From the NCBI GenBank assembly GCA_047626155.1, contig JBLHRR010000006.1:1-64000 (forward strand): DNA of 64,000 nucleotides. The letters run 5' to 3'. The position numbers were made by a program, and so were the translations under genes. Position 1 is the stretch's first letter, and the number at the start of each line of letters is the position of its first letter. Source of the stretch: CALGLS01 sp047626155 (GTDB taxonomy: Bacteria; Bacteroidota; Bacteroidia; Chitinophagales; Saprospiraceae). A model generated the notes under the pieces. The model ran no database searches and was not told where the DNA came from. It saw only the letters and a program-made list of their open reading frames with translations. Shown in pieces: positions 8,472-17,084 of this stretch.

Positions 8472-8577
8472 CAAATGAGGTGGTTCCACAAAAAGGTTTT
8501 TCAAAAGCGAGCGTAGAGTAACGAAGGGAGAATTGAAAATCTATTCTTGGAACCATAGAATACGGAATTCGTCAAAG
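8466..8577. repeat. Nested long inverted repeat between dctQ and dctM
   Basis: Three arm pairs nest around one centre: CTTTGAC (8466-8472) with GTCAAAG (8571-8577), TGGTTCCA (8481-8488) with TGGAACCA (8548-8555), and TTTTCAA (8498-8504) with TTGAAAA (8533-8539). The structure starts inside the dctQ stop region and almost fills the gap before dctM. It could set the dctQ/dctM expression ratio or be an inserted repeat. Confidence 0.75.
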
Positions 8578-8600
8578 AAGTATAAAATGATTTAATTTTA

Positions 8601-9941
8601 ATGGCACTACTAGCTATACTTCTCTTTTTCAGCATTTTTCTATTGATACTCTATGGTTACCCCGTGGCATTTACGCTGGGCGGTATTTCCATTCTATATG
8701 CATTGTGTTTTCTAGACCCGAGTAGTTTCTCTGCCCTGCCACCACGGATCATGGGCGTGATGAGCAATTATATTTTGTTAGCGGTCCCGCTGTTTGTCTA
8801 TATGGGTATTATGTTAGAGAAATCTGGCCTGGCAGAAAGCATGTTGGAAACAATGGCAATGTTGTTTGGGAAGTTAAAAGGAGGCTTGGCCATATCTGTT
8901 GTAATTGTAGGAGCGATGTTGGCTGCATCTACGGGGATTGTAGGAGCTACGGTTATTACAATGGGATTGATAAGTTTGCCCACTATGTTGAAGCGAGGTT
9001 ATCAGCCGGAGTTGGCTACTGGAACCATAGCGGCCTCGGGTACGCTTGGGCAAATCATCCCACCCTCAGTAGTCTTGGTATTATTAGGTTCCGTATTAAA
9101 TGTGTCGGTTGGTGATTTGTTTAAGGCTGCCTTGTTACCAGGAATATTATTAGTTCTGGTCTATATTATATACATATTAATTGTAGCTCACCTTTACCCG
9201 GAGTGGGCACCTGCGATACCGAAAACGGAGAGAGAGGCATTTTCAGCCCAAGATTTTTGGCCGAAAGTGATCAAAGCTTTCATTCTGCCATTCTGCTTAA
9301 TCATTGCCGTACTAGGCTCTATATTGATGGGATATGCCACTCCTACAGAAGCCGCCGCAGTAGGGGCTTTAGGAGCGACAATCTTGACTATTATTCAAGG
9401 GCGTTTTACGCTGGGAAAATTGCAAGAAGTCATGCGGGAAACGACCCATTTGACGGGTATGGTTTTCATCATTCTTTTAGGAGCCACCACTTTTACCTTT
9501 GTCTTTAGAGAAATGGGAGGAGATCGCTACCTGGTAGACCTGATAGAGCAGTCTAATCTAGAGCCGATGACCTTCCTGGCACTGGTCATGTTGGTGGTCT
9601 TTATAGCAGGATTTTTTATAGATTTCATAGAGATCATTTTTATCATTGTACCAGTAGTGGCTCCTATATTTACGGCCTACGATCCAGAAGCCTTTTCGCC
9701 GGTGTTTACCTCTTCCAATATGTTATTGCTATGGGTGGGTATACTGCTAGCTCTTAACCTTCAAACCTCCTTCTTATCTCCTCCATTTGGCTTTTCACTC
9801 TTCTATTTGAAGGGTGTTGCACCGCCAGAGGTAACCACTGGACAGCTATATAGAGGCATCATTCCCTTCATTTTAGTTCAGTTGGCATTCCTAATTGTGG
9901 TCATCTTCTATCCACAGGTCCTATTTTTTTGGTTAAAATAA
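8601..9941 (+). CDS. dctM: TRAP transporter large permease (DctM-like)
   Basis: This 446-residue, very hydrophobic protein with about twelve membrane segments is the transport subunit of the TRAP system. Landmarks are GYPVAFTLGG near the start, the AASTGIVGATVITMGLI segment, GTIAASGTLGQIIPPS, ATPTEAAAVGALGA, GFFIDFIEIIFI and LQTSFLSPPFG. These match the two inverted halves with their helical hairpins. It works with DctQ in the inner membrane and receives substrate from DctP. The nearby oxidoreductases make a sugar acid or oxidised sugar a plausible substrate; this is inference from context. Confidence 0.95.
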   Translation: MALLAILLFFSIFLLILYGYPVAFTLGGISILYALCFLDPSSFSALPPRIMGVMSNYILLAVPLFVYMGIMLEKSGLAESMLETMAMLFGKLKGGLAISVVIVGAMLAASTGIVGATVITMGLISLPTMLKRGYQPELATGTIAASGTLGQIIPPSVVLVLLGSVLNVSVGDLFKAALLPGILLVLVYIIYILIVAHLYPEWAPAIPKTEREAFSAQDFWPKVIKAFILPFCLIIAVLGSILMGYATPTEAAAVGALGATILTIIQGRFTLGKLQEVMRETTHLTGMVFIILLGATTFTFVFREMGGDRYLVDLIEQSNLEPMTFLALVMLVVFIAGFFIDFIEIIFIIVPVVAPIFTAYDPEAFSPVFTSSNMLLLWVGILLALNLQTSFLSPPFGFSLFYLKGVAPPEVTTGQLYRGIIPFILVQLAFLIVVIFYPQVLFFWLK

Positions 9942-10026
9942 GCTTAAAATGTCCTTTTTACCCCTATTTCGTCCTTTTTCCGGGTCAGCTTAGAGATCAA
10001 TTTGTATGTTTGTAGGGAATTAATTC

Positions 10027-10034
10027 TAAATTTG
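10027..10034 (+). promoter_or_regulatory. -7 box (TAAATTTG) of the 59-residue protein gene
   Basis: An exact TAnnTTTG box is preceded by TTTG at 10001-10004, with a 22-base spacing. It predicts a leader of roughly 30 bases before the ATG at 10069. Confidence 0.6.
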
Positions 10035-10068
10035 ACCCATTATTTAAAAACACTAAATACATATTATC

Positions 10069-10248
10069 ATGGCAAAAGATGCATTATCTTTTTACGACGT
10101 AAAGACCAAGTCTAAATTTGAAGCAACAGAATATGAAGTACGTGAGAAAAACGGACGATTCTACGCTGTTACTAAGTCAGTAGCTGAAGGTGCTACCCAC
10201 GAATGTTGGAGAGTATTGTCAAAGGTTGACGCTGAAAGATTGAAGTAA
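10069..10248 (+). CDS. Conserved-looking 59-residue soluble protein
   Basis: An ORF too short for usual cutoffs runs from ATG at 10069 to TAA at 10248. It is rich in Lys, Glu and aromatic residues (SFYDVKTKSKFEA, VREKNGRFYAVTKS, THECWRVLSK). The pattern of short beta strands resembles small one-domain proteins such as DUF5679, but without paired cysteines; that likeness is tentative. A good promoter box upstream and a strong terminator downstream make it very likely a real, well-expressed single gene. Its function is unknown. Confidence 0.75.
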   Translation: MAKDALSFYDVKTKSKFEATEYEVREKNGRFYAVTKSVAEGATHECWRVLSKVDAERLK

Positions 10249-10351
10249 TTTTAAATGGATAGAAAACGAAGTTCACTGCCCTTATTTTAAGAGTAGTTCC
10301 ATTTTTTATCCGGATTTCTAAAGTACCGAAAATATAATTTTCGAGAAAACT

Positions 10352-10391
10352 AAAAAGAGGTTTCCCTTTACTCAAGGGAGACCTCTTTTTT
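10352..10391. terminator. Bidirectional rho-independent terminator
   Basis: AAAGAGGTTTCCCTT pairs with AAGGGAGACCTCTTT with one mismatch around a short loop. An A-run precedes it and a T-run follows. It separates the 59-residue gene from the convergent TIM-barrel gene and can serve both. Confidence 0.92.
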
Positions 10392-10434
10392 ATTGATTTA
10401 CTACTGTAAAGTACAGCTGAAACGTAGCTATTTA

Positions 10435-11298
10435 CTAGAGGTCACAGATCGAAATGGCTTCGTTCAACGAGTCAAAAGGGTTGTCATAAGTTGGAATAAA
10501 TTCCTGGGCTACATACCCCTTAAATCCCGTTGCCAAAACCGCCTTCATAATGGCCGGATAATTCAATTCCTGACCGTCATTAATTTCATTTCGTCCCGGA
10601 ACACCAGCACTGTGGTAATGCCCAAAATATTGATGGTTTTCACGTATGGTAGCAATCACGTTTCCTTCTTCTATTTGCATGTGGTAAATGTCGTATAATA
10701 ATTTGAAATGTTCAGATCCAAGCGCTTCGCAAAGCGCTACTCCCCATTCCGTGCTGCGGCACATATAATCGGGATGGTCCACTTTCGTGTTGAATAATTC
10801 CATTTGTAAAACGACTCCGTGCTTTTCTGCCAGCCCTATAATTTTTTTCAAACCAACTACACAGTTCGCCAATCCCTTCTCATTGCTCATGCCCCGGCTA
10901 TTGCCACTAAAACAAATGAGGTTTTTATAACCTGCTTTGGCAACCATAGGAATCATCTCTGTATACCGCTTGACCAACTCCTCGTGAAATTTTTTATCGT
11001 TAAAGCCATCCTTGAGATTAAGTTCTGCGCCGTTACACATCGAGGAATCAATGCCATGTGCTTTAAGTAGATCCCAATCCTTTGGTCCTACTAGATCAAT
11101 TGCAGAAAATCCAATGTCCTTGATCCCTTTGATCAATTCTTCTAATGAATATTTGCCGAAGCACCAACGGGAGATAGAGTGTTGTATATTCCCCTTGAGC
11201 TTTCCCGTTTCAGGGATAGTTGGTTTCGCAATCATATTGTTAGAGCTAAGAGCCAGGCCAACCAAGGTGCTGTTTTTTATAAAGTTTCTTCTTTTCAT
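10435..11298 (-). CDS. Hydroxypyruvate-isomerase-like TIM-barrel protein, probably exported
   Basis: This 287-residue protein belongs to the xylose-isomerase-like TIM-barrel superfamily (AP-endonuclease-2 fold). Probable metal and substrate residues are seen in LQMELFN, LYDIYHMQIEEG, GHYHSAGVPGRNE and VAQEF, which match the hydroxypyruvate isomerase/sugar epimerase branch. The N-terminus has RRNFIKN followed by a hydrophobic stretch, which looks like a twin-arginine export signal. It is the last gene of a leftward run with the GMC oxidoreductase and its partner. Relatives in 3-keto-sugar pathways epimerise or cleave oxidised sugars, and such a role is inferred here only from the neighbours. 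Confidence 0.82.
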   Translation of the reverse strand: MKRRNFIKNSTLVGLALSSNNMIAKPTIPETGKLKGNIQHSISRWCFGKYSLEELIKGIKDIGFSAIDLVGPKDWDLLKAHGIDSSMCNGAELNLKDGFNDKKFHEELVKRYTEMIPMVAKAGYKNLICFSGNSRGMSNEKGLANCVVGLKKIIGLAEKHGVVLQMELFNTKVDHPDYMCRSTEWGVALCEALGSEHFKLLYDIYHMQIEEGNVIATIRENHQYFGHYHSAGVPGRNEINDGQELNYPAIMKAVLATGFKGYVAQEFIPTYDNPFDSLNEAISICDL

Positions 11299-11352
11299 TT
11301 TGAGATTTATTCGAAATGATTGATTATAAAAGCATAGGAATAGTCAAATAGG

Positions 11353-11997
11353 CTATAGTGAATAATCATTGCCCGTATAGTCGATACAACCTTCAAAAGG
11401 ACCAGGCACAGGCAGGTAATTCATATGTTCCGTTGCGATAAGTTCAGAACCAAAGTAGCCGCTGACAGTTAAATTTTTCATTGCATTTAAGAAGCTGTAT
11501 AGATAATAAGTGCTTTGCGAAGCTTCATCAGTTGGAGCTTCTTCTAAGTCAGCTAATTTACTAGCAGCCCTATATGTAGCCTTGTCCGATTTAGATCCGA
11601 TATGCTTTTCAAGAAATATGCTTATTTGATCTGTTGTTAATTTTGCAAAAGTAGTCCCTTGCTCTGCTTCAATACTTTTGATGCATTGTTCTAGACCCTT
11701 TCGAAATCGACCTTGTTGTTTAGGCTTATAAACCTCGCCCACCATCTCATCGATGAATTTTAGAACTCCAGCCTCTTTGGCTCCAGGAGTACTAGTCGGA
11801 GGAAAAATAACATCGGCAAGGTTTTCAATAAAAGTCGCCTGATCTTTATTGGTGAAAAACTTAGGAGCCCACGAATCAATTATTTTGTCGATAGTAGGTT
11901 CCGTTTTGCAAGAGGAGATCACCGTCATAAGTGTACCGGCAGAAATAGATAAGCCCATTCCGATACTGATATTCTTTATTGCGTTACGTCTATTCAT
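11353..11997 (-). CDS. Gluconate 2-dehydrogenase subunit 3 family protein
   Basis: This 214-residue protein has an N-terminal RRNAIKN twin-arginine-like signal with a hydrophobic stretch and a Cys (SSC). The mature part matches the gluconate 2-dehydrogenase subunit 3 family: FIENLADVIFPPT, GAKEAGVLKFID and the late YFGSELIATEHMNYLPVPGPFEGC. These small subunits escort a GMC-type flavoprotein through the Tat pathway and stay bound to it. The start codon lies two bases after the oxidoreductase stop codon, so the pair is surely coupled. In known glucoside 3-dehydrogenases the equivalent subunit is LacC. Confidence 0.88.
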   Translation of the reverse strand: MNRRNAIKNISIGMGLSISAGTLMTVISSCKTEPTIDKIIDSWAPKFFTNKDQATFIENLADVIFPPTSTPGAKEAGVLKFIDEMVGEVYKPKQQGRFRKGLEQCIKSIEAEQGTTFAKLTTDQISIFLEKHIGSKSDKATYRAASKLADLEEAPTDEASQSTYYLYSFLNAMKNLTVSGYFGSELIATEHMNYLPVPGPFEGCIDYTGNDYSL

Positions 11998-11999
11998 TG

Positions 12000-13715
12000 T
12001 TAGAGATTTTTGTTGTTAAGTTCTTTGACGGCGTGGTCAACCGCACGGGCAGTCAAGGCCATATAGGTCAAAGATGGATTCTGACAGGCAGAAGAAGTCA
12101 TACCTGCACCATCGGTTACGAATACATTAGGTACAGAATGGACTTGATTCCACTTGTTGAGGACCGAAGTTTTAGGGTCTTTCCCCATGCGAGCGGTACC
12201 CATTTCGTGAATTCCCAAACCAACACCATAGCTGTTGTCGTATCCTGAAACGTTTTTAAACCCAGCCTTCTCCAACATGTCAACAGCAGAAGCCTGCATG
12301 TCCTTTCGCATATTGATTTCGTTTTCACGAATAGTAGTAGAGAAGTTTACTCTAGGTAATCCCCACTCATCTAATTTATCGTAGTTGAGTTTCATCTCAT
12401 TATCGTGATAGGGTAGCATTTCACCGAAGGCATTCATTCCTACTCGCCATTGGCCAGGTTTCATTAAGCTATCTTTAAATTCACCTCCAATATTCATTTC
12501 AGGAATGCCTCTCCACCATTTTTCTCGACTGGCGCTTCCCTGATAGCCGTAGCCCCGGATGAAGTCTTTCTGTGGTTTTTGCCCAGGCAGATTTCGGAAA
12601 CGAGGAATATAGAAGCCATTAGGTCGGCGTCCTTTGAAGTATTTGTTTTCGTGACCCTCCCAGTCACCACTAGCCCCTGTTTGGAAATGGTGATCCATAA
12701 TATTGTGGCCCAATTCTCCAGAGTCATTACCCATACCATTCGGGAAACGTTCAGACTTTGATTGCATTAAAATAGAAGTACTGGCAATGGAAGAAGCATT
12801 TAGAAAAATGATTTTAGCCTTGTATTCAAAAACTTCTTTAGTCGCTTTATCAATAACCCGAACACCAATAGCACGGTTAGTATCTTTGTCGTATAACACT
12901 TCACTTACAATTGAGAAAGGGCGGAGCGTCATATTACCAGTTGTTTCGGCAGCAGGTAAAGTAGAAGCATTACTGCTAAAATAAGCACCATAAGGGCAAC
13001 CACGCATACAACGATTTCGAGATTGGCAAGTTCCTCTGTTTTCAAAAGGGCTCTGTCCGGTAATGTGTGCTACACGGCCAATGATGAGGTTACGTTCTTT
13101 GTAAGAGGATTCAATTCCTTTTTTAAGTTCTTCTTCTACACAATTCAAATCCATTGGAGGCAAAAAGTCACCATCGGGTAATTGTTTTAATCCTTCTTTG
13201 CTTCCACTGATTCCAGCAAATTTTTCAACGTAGTTATACCAAGGAGCGAGGTCTTTATATCTAATGGGCCAATCTATAGCAGCACCATCACGAGCATTAC
13301 TTTCAAAATCCATTTCGCTCCAGCGGTAACTTTGACGTCCCCAAACCAATGAGCGCCCCCCGACTTGATAGCCTCGGAGCCAATCGAACCGGGTATTCTC
13401 TTCTTCGTCATAGGGATGCTCTGTGTCCTTCACAAAGAAGTGAACGTGTGAAGGTCGGGTGGTATATCCACTTCTATGTTGTTTGGGATAATCTTTTAGT
13501 GATTCCTGAGTTGCTCTGTCGTGACCGGGAAGTTCCCACGAATCCATATTGGCAGTGTGGTAATCTCCTACGTGACGGATGTTCCTACCACGTTCGAGGA
13601 CGAGGGTTTTAAGACCTTTTTCGCAAAGTTCTTTGGCAGCCCATCCGCCGCTGATTCCGGTACCGACCACAATGGCGTCATAGGTAGTCGGGCTTTTTTC
13701 GTTAAAAAGAGGCAT
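12000..13715 (-). CDS. GMC-family FAD-dependent sugar oxidoreductase
   Basis: This 571-residue flavoprotein has the dinucleotide-binding loop GTGISG (residues 18-23), VLERGRN, the GGRSLVWGRQSYRW segment, NASSIASTSIL, and the C-terminal catalytic region with GIHEMGTARMG and CQNPSLTYMALTARA. It has no signal peptide of its own, as expected for a protein carried across the membrane by its Tat-signal partner encoded immediately downstream. The arrangement matches periplasmic gluconate 2-dehydrogenase or glucoside 3-dehydrogenase (LacA). No cytochrome c subunit gene is adjacent, so the electron acceptor is not encoded here. Confidence 0.9.
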   Translation of the reverse strand: MPLFNEKSPTTYDAIVVGTGISGGWAAKELCEKGLKTLVLERGRNIRHVGDYHTANMDSWELPGHDRATQESLKDYPKQHRSGYTTRPSHVHFFVKDTEHPYDEEENTRFDWLRGYQVGGRSLVWGRQSYRWSEMDFESNARDGAAIDWPIRYKDLAPWYNYVEKFAGISGSKEGLKQLPDGDFLPPMDLNCVEEELKKGIESSYKERNLIIGRVAHITGQSPFENRGTCQSRNRCMRGCPYGAYFSSNASTLPAAETTGNMTLRPFSIVSEVLYDKDTNRAIGVRVIDKATKEVFEYKAKIIFLNASSIASTSILMQSKSERFPNGMGNDSGELGHNIMDHHFQTGASGDWEGHENKYFKGRRPNGFYIPRFRNLPGQKPQKDFIRGYGYQGSASREKWWRGIPEMNIGGEFKDSLMKPGQWRVGMNAFGEMLPYHDNEMKLNYDKLDEWGLPRVNFSTTIRENEINMRKDMQASAVDMLEKAGFKNVSGYDNSYGVGLGIHEMGTARMGKDPKTSVLNKWNQVHSVPNVFVTDGAGMTSSACQNPSLTYMALTARAVDHAVKELNNKNL

Positions 13716-13798
13716 GTTTTATTATTAGATAGTTATAAATGATCAACCAATGTAAGAAAGTCTGAGGGGAATTTTATAAAATATTAAAGTAGATATTT

Positions 13799-14920
13799 TT
13801 AAATCTGTATGTCATTATAGAAAGCCTTCTCCGTCCATCGCGACCATTCTGCTGCTGTTTCTTGAAATGCTTTATAAGAAGCATATACTTTTTTGCTGAA
13901 TGGATCAGCATTAGTAATATCCTCCAAACTTTCAGCAGTATAAATTCTTAATTGATTCAAGACTTCTTTTGGGAATTTCCGCAGATCCACATTTTCTTCT
14001 TTGATCAGTTTTTGGAGGTAGATGCTATTCTTTGCTTCGAGCTCAGAGAGGACCCACATATTAACACGTGCGCCTGCTGTTTTTACAATGGCCTGTAAAT
14101 CTGAAGGCAACTCCTCGAATCGTTCTTTATTAATGAAAAATTCCAAAGCGGTGCCTGACTCGTGCCAGCCAGGAGAGTAGTAATATTTTGCAATTTGATA
14201 AAAGCCCATATGGTAATCATGGAAGGGACCCATCCATTCCGTTGCATCGATGACGCCTCTTTCTAAACCGGTGTAAATTTCGCCACCAGCTAAAAGAACT
14301 GGAGCACCTCCTGCTTTTTTCAACACTTTGCCACCTAGGCCAGGTATCCGCATTTTTAAACCTTTTAGATCAGCAATGCTATTGATCTCTTTATTGAACC
14401 AGCCGCCCATTTGTACGCCAGAATTGCCGCCAAGCATGGGGATTAAACCGAATTGTGCGTAAAGTTCTTCCCATAGTTCTAAACCACCGCCGTTAATGAT
14501 CCAGGCGTTTAATTGTTGGGCATTCATGCCAAAAGGAACGGATGCGAAGAATTGTGCTGCCGGTGCTTTTCCAGCCCAATAGTACGCACAACCATGACCG
14601 ATGTCCGCCGCTCCTGATTGAACGGCGCCAAAAGATTCCAGAGGCGGAACCAATTCTCCTCCACCAAAAACTTTAATATCTAAACGGCCAGCAGACATTT
14701 CCTTTACCCATTTTGCAAAGAGGGTACAACATTCTCCGAGTATGGGGAAGTTTGGTGGCCAGGTAGTCACCATTTTCCACTGGTACTTCTTGCCAGTGAT
14801 GATGTTGGGACCTGTTGGTTGCTGCGCAAATTGTTGACCTCCGCAGGAACGGATGGCGAAAGGAAGGGAGATGGTGCCAAGGGCAATGGCCTTAAAGAAA
14901 TCTTTTCTGCGGAATTTCAT
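13799..14920 (-). CDS. dctP: TRAP transporter substrate-binding protein (DctP-like)
   Basis: This 373-residue periplasmic receptor begins with RRKDFFK (residues 4-10), a Tat-like motif, and has a cysteine at 26, so it may be a Tat-exported lipoprotein. The mature protein has the DctP-family signature ADLKGLKMRIPG, followed by GGAPVLLAGGEIYTGLERGVIDATEWMGP. The Arg of the MRIPG motif normally binds the substrate carboxylate. The subfamily looks like the 2-oxo-acid/sugar-acid type. It heads the leftward run with the GMC oxidoreductase, 83 bases apart, while its membrane partners are on the plus strand at 7.9-9.9 kb. Confidence 0.92.
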   Translation of the reverse strand: MKFRRKDFFKAIALGTISLPFAIRSCGGQQFAQQPTGPNIITGKKYQWKMVTTWPPNFPILGECCTLFAKWVKEMSAGRLDIKVFGGGELVPPLESFGAVQSGAADIGHGCAYYWAGKAPAAQFFASVPFGMNAQQLNAWIINGGGLELWEELYAQFGLIPMLGGNSGVQMGGWFNKEINSIADLKGLKMRIPGLGGKVLKKAGGAPVLLAGGEIYTGLERGVIDATEWMGPFHDYHMGFYQIAKYYYSPGWHESGTALEFFINKERFEELPSDLQAIVKTAGARVNMWVLSELEAKNSIYLQKLIKEENVDLRKFPKEVLNQLRIYTAESLEDITNADPFSKKVYASYKAFQETAAEWSRWTEKAFYNDIQI

Positions 14921-15147
14921 AACAATGTGTTTGTAGAAGCCTTTTGAAATGACAAGATAGGGAAAAATAAGTCAAAACTTATAACCGAAAGAAATGCCTA
15001 GCCAGATTCATAAGATGGCAGGTTGGTTAGAAAAAAAATCATAAAGGCTAGGATGGTTAGAGGCTTCATTTGTCTTGCTTTTTTATAAAAAGCATAGTTC
15101 ACTAAAAGTAGTGAAAAGTAGAACGATCGCCTAATTTTTAAAGCACC

Positions 15148-17022
15148 TTAAAACAAACTGACATAACCAAAATGAGTTTTCACATTTCGAAAATCAAGCG
15201 GGTTGTTTTGGGTTTTTCCTAAGGCTAAGCTGAAACCAAACAAACCCACCTTCGTCTCAAAGGTCAAGCCCGCACCAAAACCAATTGGACGATCAAAGCG
15301 GCGGGTAGTTGTAGTGACATCTTCTAAATAAGCGGCATCGGTAAAAGCATAGAGATAGGAATTTTGACCGATGAGTAAGCGGTATTCTAAGGTGAGGACT
15401 ACATAGCGGGTGGTAAAAACAGAGCGCTCGTCAAAGCCACGTAACAATCTGTTTCCGCCAATGCGGTATTGCTCGTTTTGATAGATGGCCTGCTGTGGGC
15501 TGAGTATAATACCGAGATTGGCGGCAGCCTTTAAAGTACTACGTTGAAAGAGCGGTAAATAAGCTGCGACCTGAGTACTGAGCTTGTATTGGAAAGTACG
15601 AAGATTCAGGGAGTCATAGGCCATGCTGAAATCAATGTTAGAACCTTCAATGTCTGTAATGCTATTGTTTTTTCGGATGCGCTTAACGCCTGTTTCTCCA
15701 CGAAGCAGGATACCCCATCCTTTGCGAGGATTGTAGCGATAGTCTAATTGGCGAAAGCTGTATTCGAGGCCAAAAGAAGAATTGGTGAAATCAAGGTTTG
15801 AAGGCAGTTTTTTTTGCTGCTTTATCCGATTGGTATCTACGGTGAGAATGCTGGAAGAAGTATTGCCCCAAAACGCTTTAAGGTAATTGCCACCTTCTAA
15901 TTGGTATTGGACACCTAGGTCGTATGTCACATCGAGATTGGTCGTGTCTTTTTTATACAGTTGGAAATTTCCATCGAAACCAAAAGGAGAATTGAGTACG
16001 TAAGGATATAAAAAGTGAATGTCCAACTCTTGCGTCTGTGGTCTGATTTGTTCGACCGAAATGACGATTTTTTCTCCGGCGCCAAACTGATTGTGTAAGT
16101 CCATGTCCAAGGTTCCGGTAAACAAAAAACGTCTGACCTCGGGTCCGCCTGGTGTAGCGACTGCATTGTTAGGCAGCAGGCCAAAGACAATGTCAAAACG
16201 ACTGGATTTTCGTTTTTGTAAAAACAAATTCACAATGGCTCGATTGCCCCGGAAGGTAACCGTTGCATCTTGTCGCTCTTTTACGAAAGGCAATTCTTTA
16301 ACTCTGCCTCGTATTTTTTTCACCTTTGCTTTACTATACAATTGCCCTTTTTTTAAGCCCAGATAATTTTCCATATAAGCAGCTGAAATCCCGGGCGTTT
16401 CGGCTGGGGTTTTAGGGTTACTGATAAGGTTGATTCCATCCAGCAAGATCAAAGGCCCTTTCTTCATGAAAATCTTAGCACGAACACTCCCCTGCTTAAT
16501 TTGGATATTACCCAGCCAAACATGAGCAAAAGGATAACCATTGTTCTCTGCATATTCCAACAATGACTCTACAAGCAATCTTAGCTCATCGTAGTGGAAA
16601 GGCTTTTTTTGATAAAGTCTTTCTCGGAAACCGACCTGTGTCAGGAAAGCCTCTTGAATATTACCGTTTTGTAATTGTGACCATTCGTAGGAGGTTCCGG
16701 TGTAAACGAAAGCGGTCCAACTGCTATCTGTTTGGATAAGAGAATCAATAGAAGCTTCAATAAAGGACTGGCCGTTCAATTGGTTTAGGATCTCCTGAAG
16801 TTGGAGTCGGGCACTTAGGCTATCGGGAAGGATTCTTTCGTATTGAAGAAAACTATTCAAAGTCAAAGAATCCTTATCAATTCCTTCTAACTGAAGCGTT
16901 ATAGGGTTTTGTGCTTTCAAAGGACTTATCCACAGACTTATCCACATAAGGAAGGAAAGCCGGGTAAGCAGTGGTAATATGTTTTGAAAGCAGTACATTT
17001 GTTTTTTCTCCTGTTTATCCAT
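15148..17022 (-). CDS. BamA/TamA-family outer-membrane protein
   Basis: This is a protein of about 624 residues with a signal peptide ending at PLKAQ. It has a POTRA-like N-terminal half (GSVRAKIFMKKGPLILLDGINL, KKIRGRVKELPFVKERQDATVTF) and a C-terminal Omp85-type barrel of about 350 residues. The barrel has the RIGGNRLLRGFDERSVF motif of the L6 loop, GFGAGLTFETKVGLFGFSLALG and an ending aromatic residue. Such proteins insert or export outer-membrane components. I chose ATG at 17022, since a TACTTTTA box lies just upstream. The gene is divergent from hemW, with starts only about 60 bases apart. Confidence 0.85.
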   Translation of the reverse strand: MDKQEKKQMYCFQNILPLLTRLSFLMWISLWISPLKAQNPITLQLEGIDKDSLTLNSFLQYERILPDSLSARLQLQEILNQLNGQSFIEASIDSLIQTDSSWTAFVYTGTSYEWSQLQNGNIQEAFLTQVGFRERLYQKKPFHYDELRLLVESLLEYAENNGYPFAHVWLGNIQIKQGSVRAKIFMKKGPLILLDGINLISNPKTPAETPGISAAYMENYLGLKKGQLYSKAKVKKIRGRVKELPFVKERQDATVTFRGNRAIVNLFLQKRKSSRFDIVFGLLPNNAVATPGGPEVRRFLFTGTLDMDLHNQFGAGEKIVISVEQIRPQTQELDIHFLYPYVLNSPFGFDGNFQLYKKDTTNLDVTYDLGVQYQLEGGNYLKAFWGNTSSSILTVDTNRIKQQKKLPSNLDFTNSSFGLEYSFRQLDYRYNPRKGWGILLRGETGVKRIRKNNSITDIEGSNIDFSMAYDSLNLRTFQYKLSTQVAAYLPLFQRSTLKAAANLGIILSPQQAIYQNEQYRIGGNRLLRGFDERSVFTTRYVVLTLEYRLLIGQNSYLYAFTDAAYLEDVTTTTRRFDRPIGFGAGLTFETKVGLFGFSLALGKTQNNPLDFRNVKTHFGYVSLF

Positions 17023-17084
17023 TGAAACGACAGAAATAAAAGTAAGTTGTTGTTTCAGGATCAATAACTTTTTAAAGTAAATAC

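Noticed and set aside
14998..15069. 23-residue minus-strand ORF with a hydrophobic start between dctP and the BamA-like gene
   Set aside because: Very short, with no good promoter box or conserved feature; a CCTAGCC/GGCTAGG repeat within it could explain the open frame.
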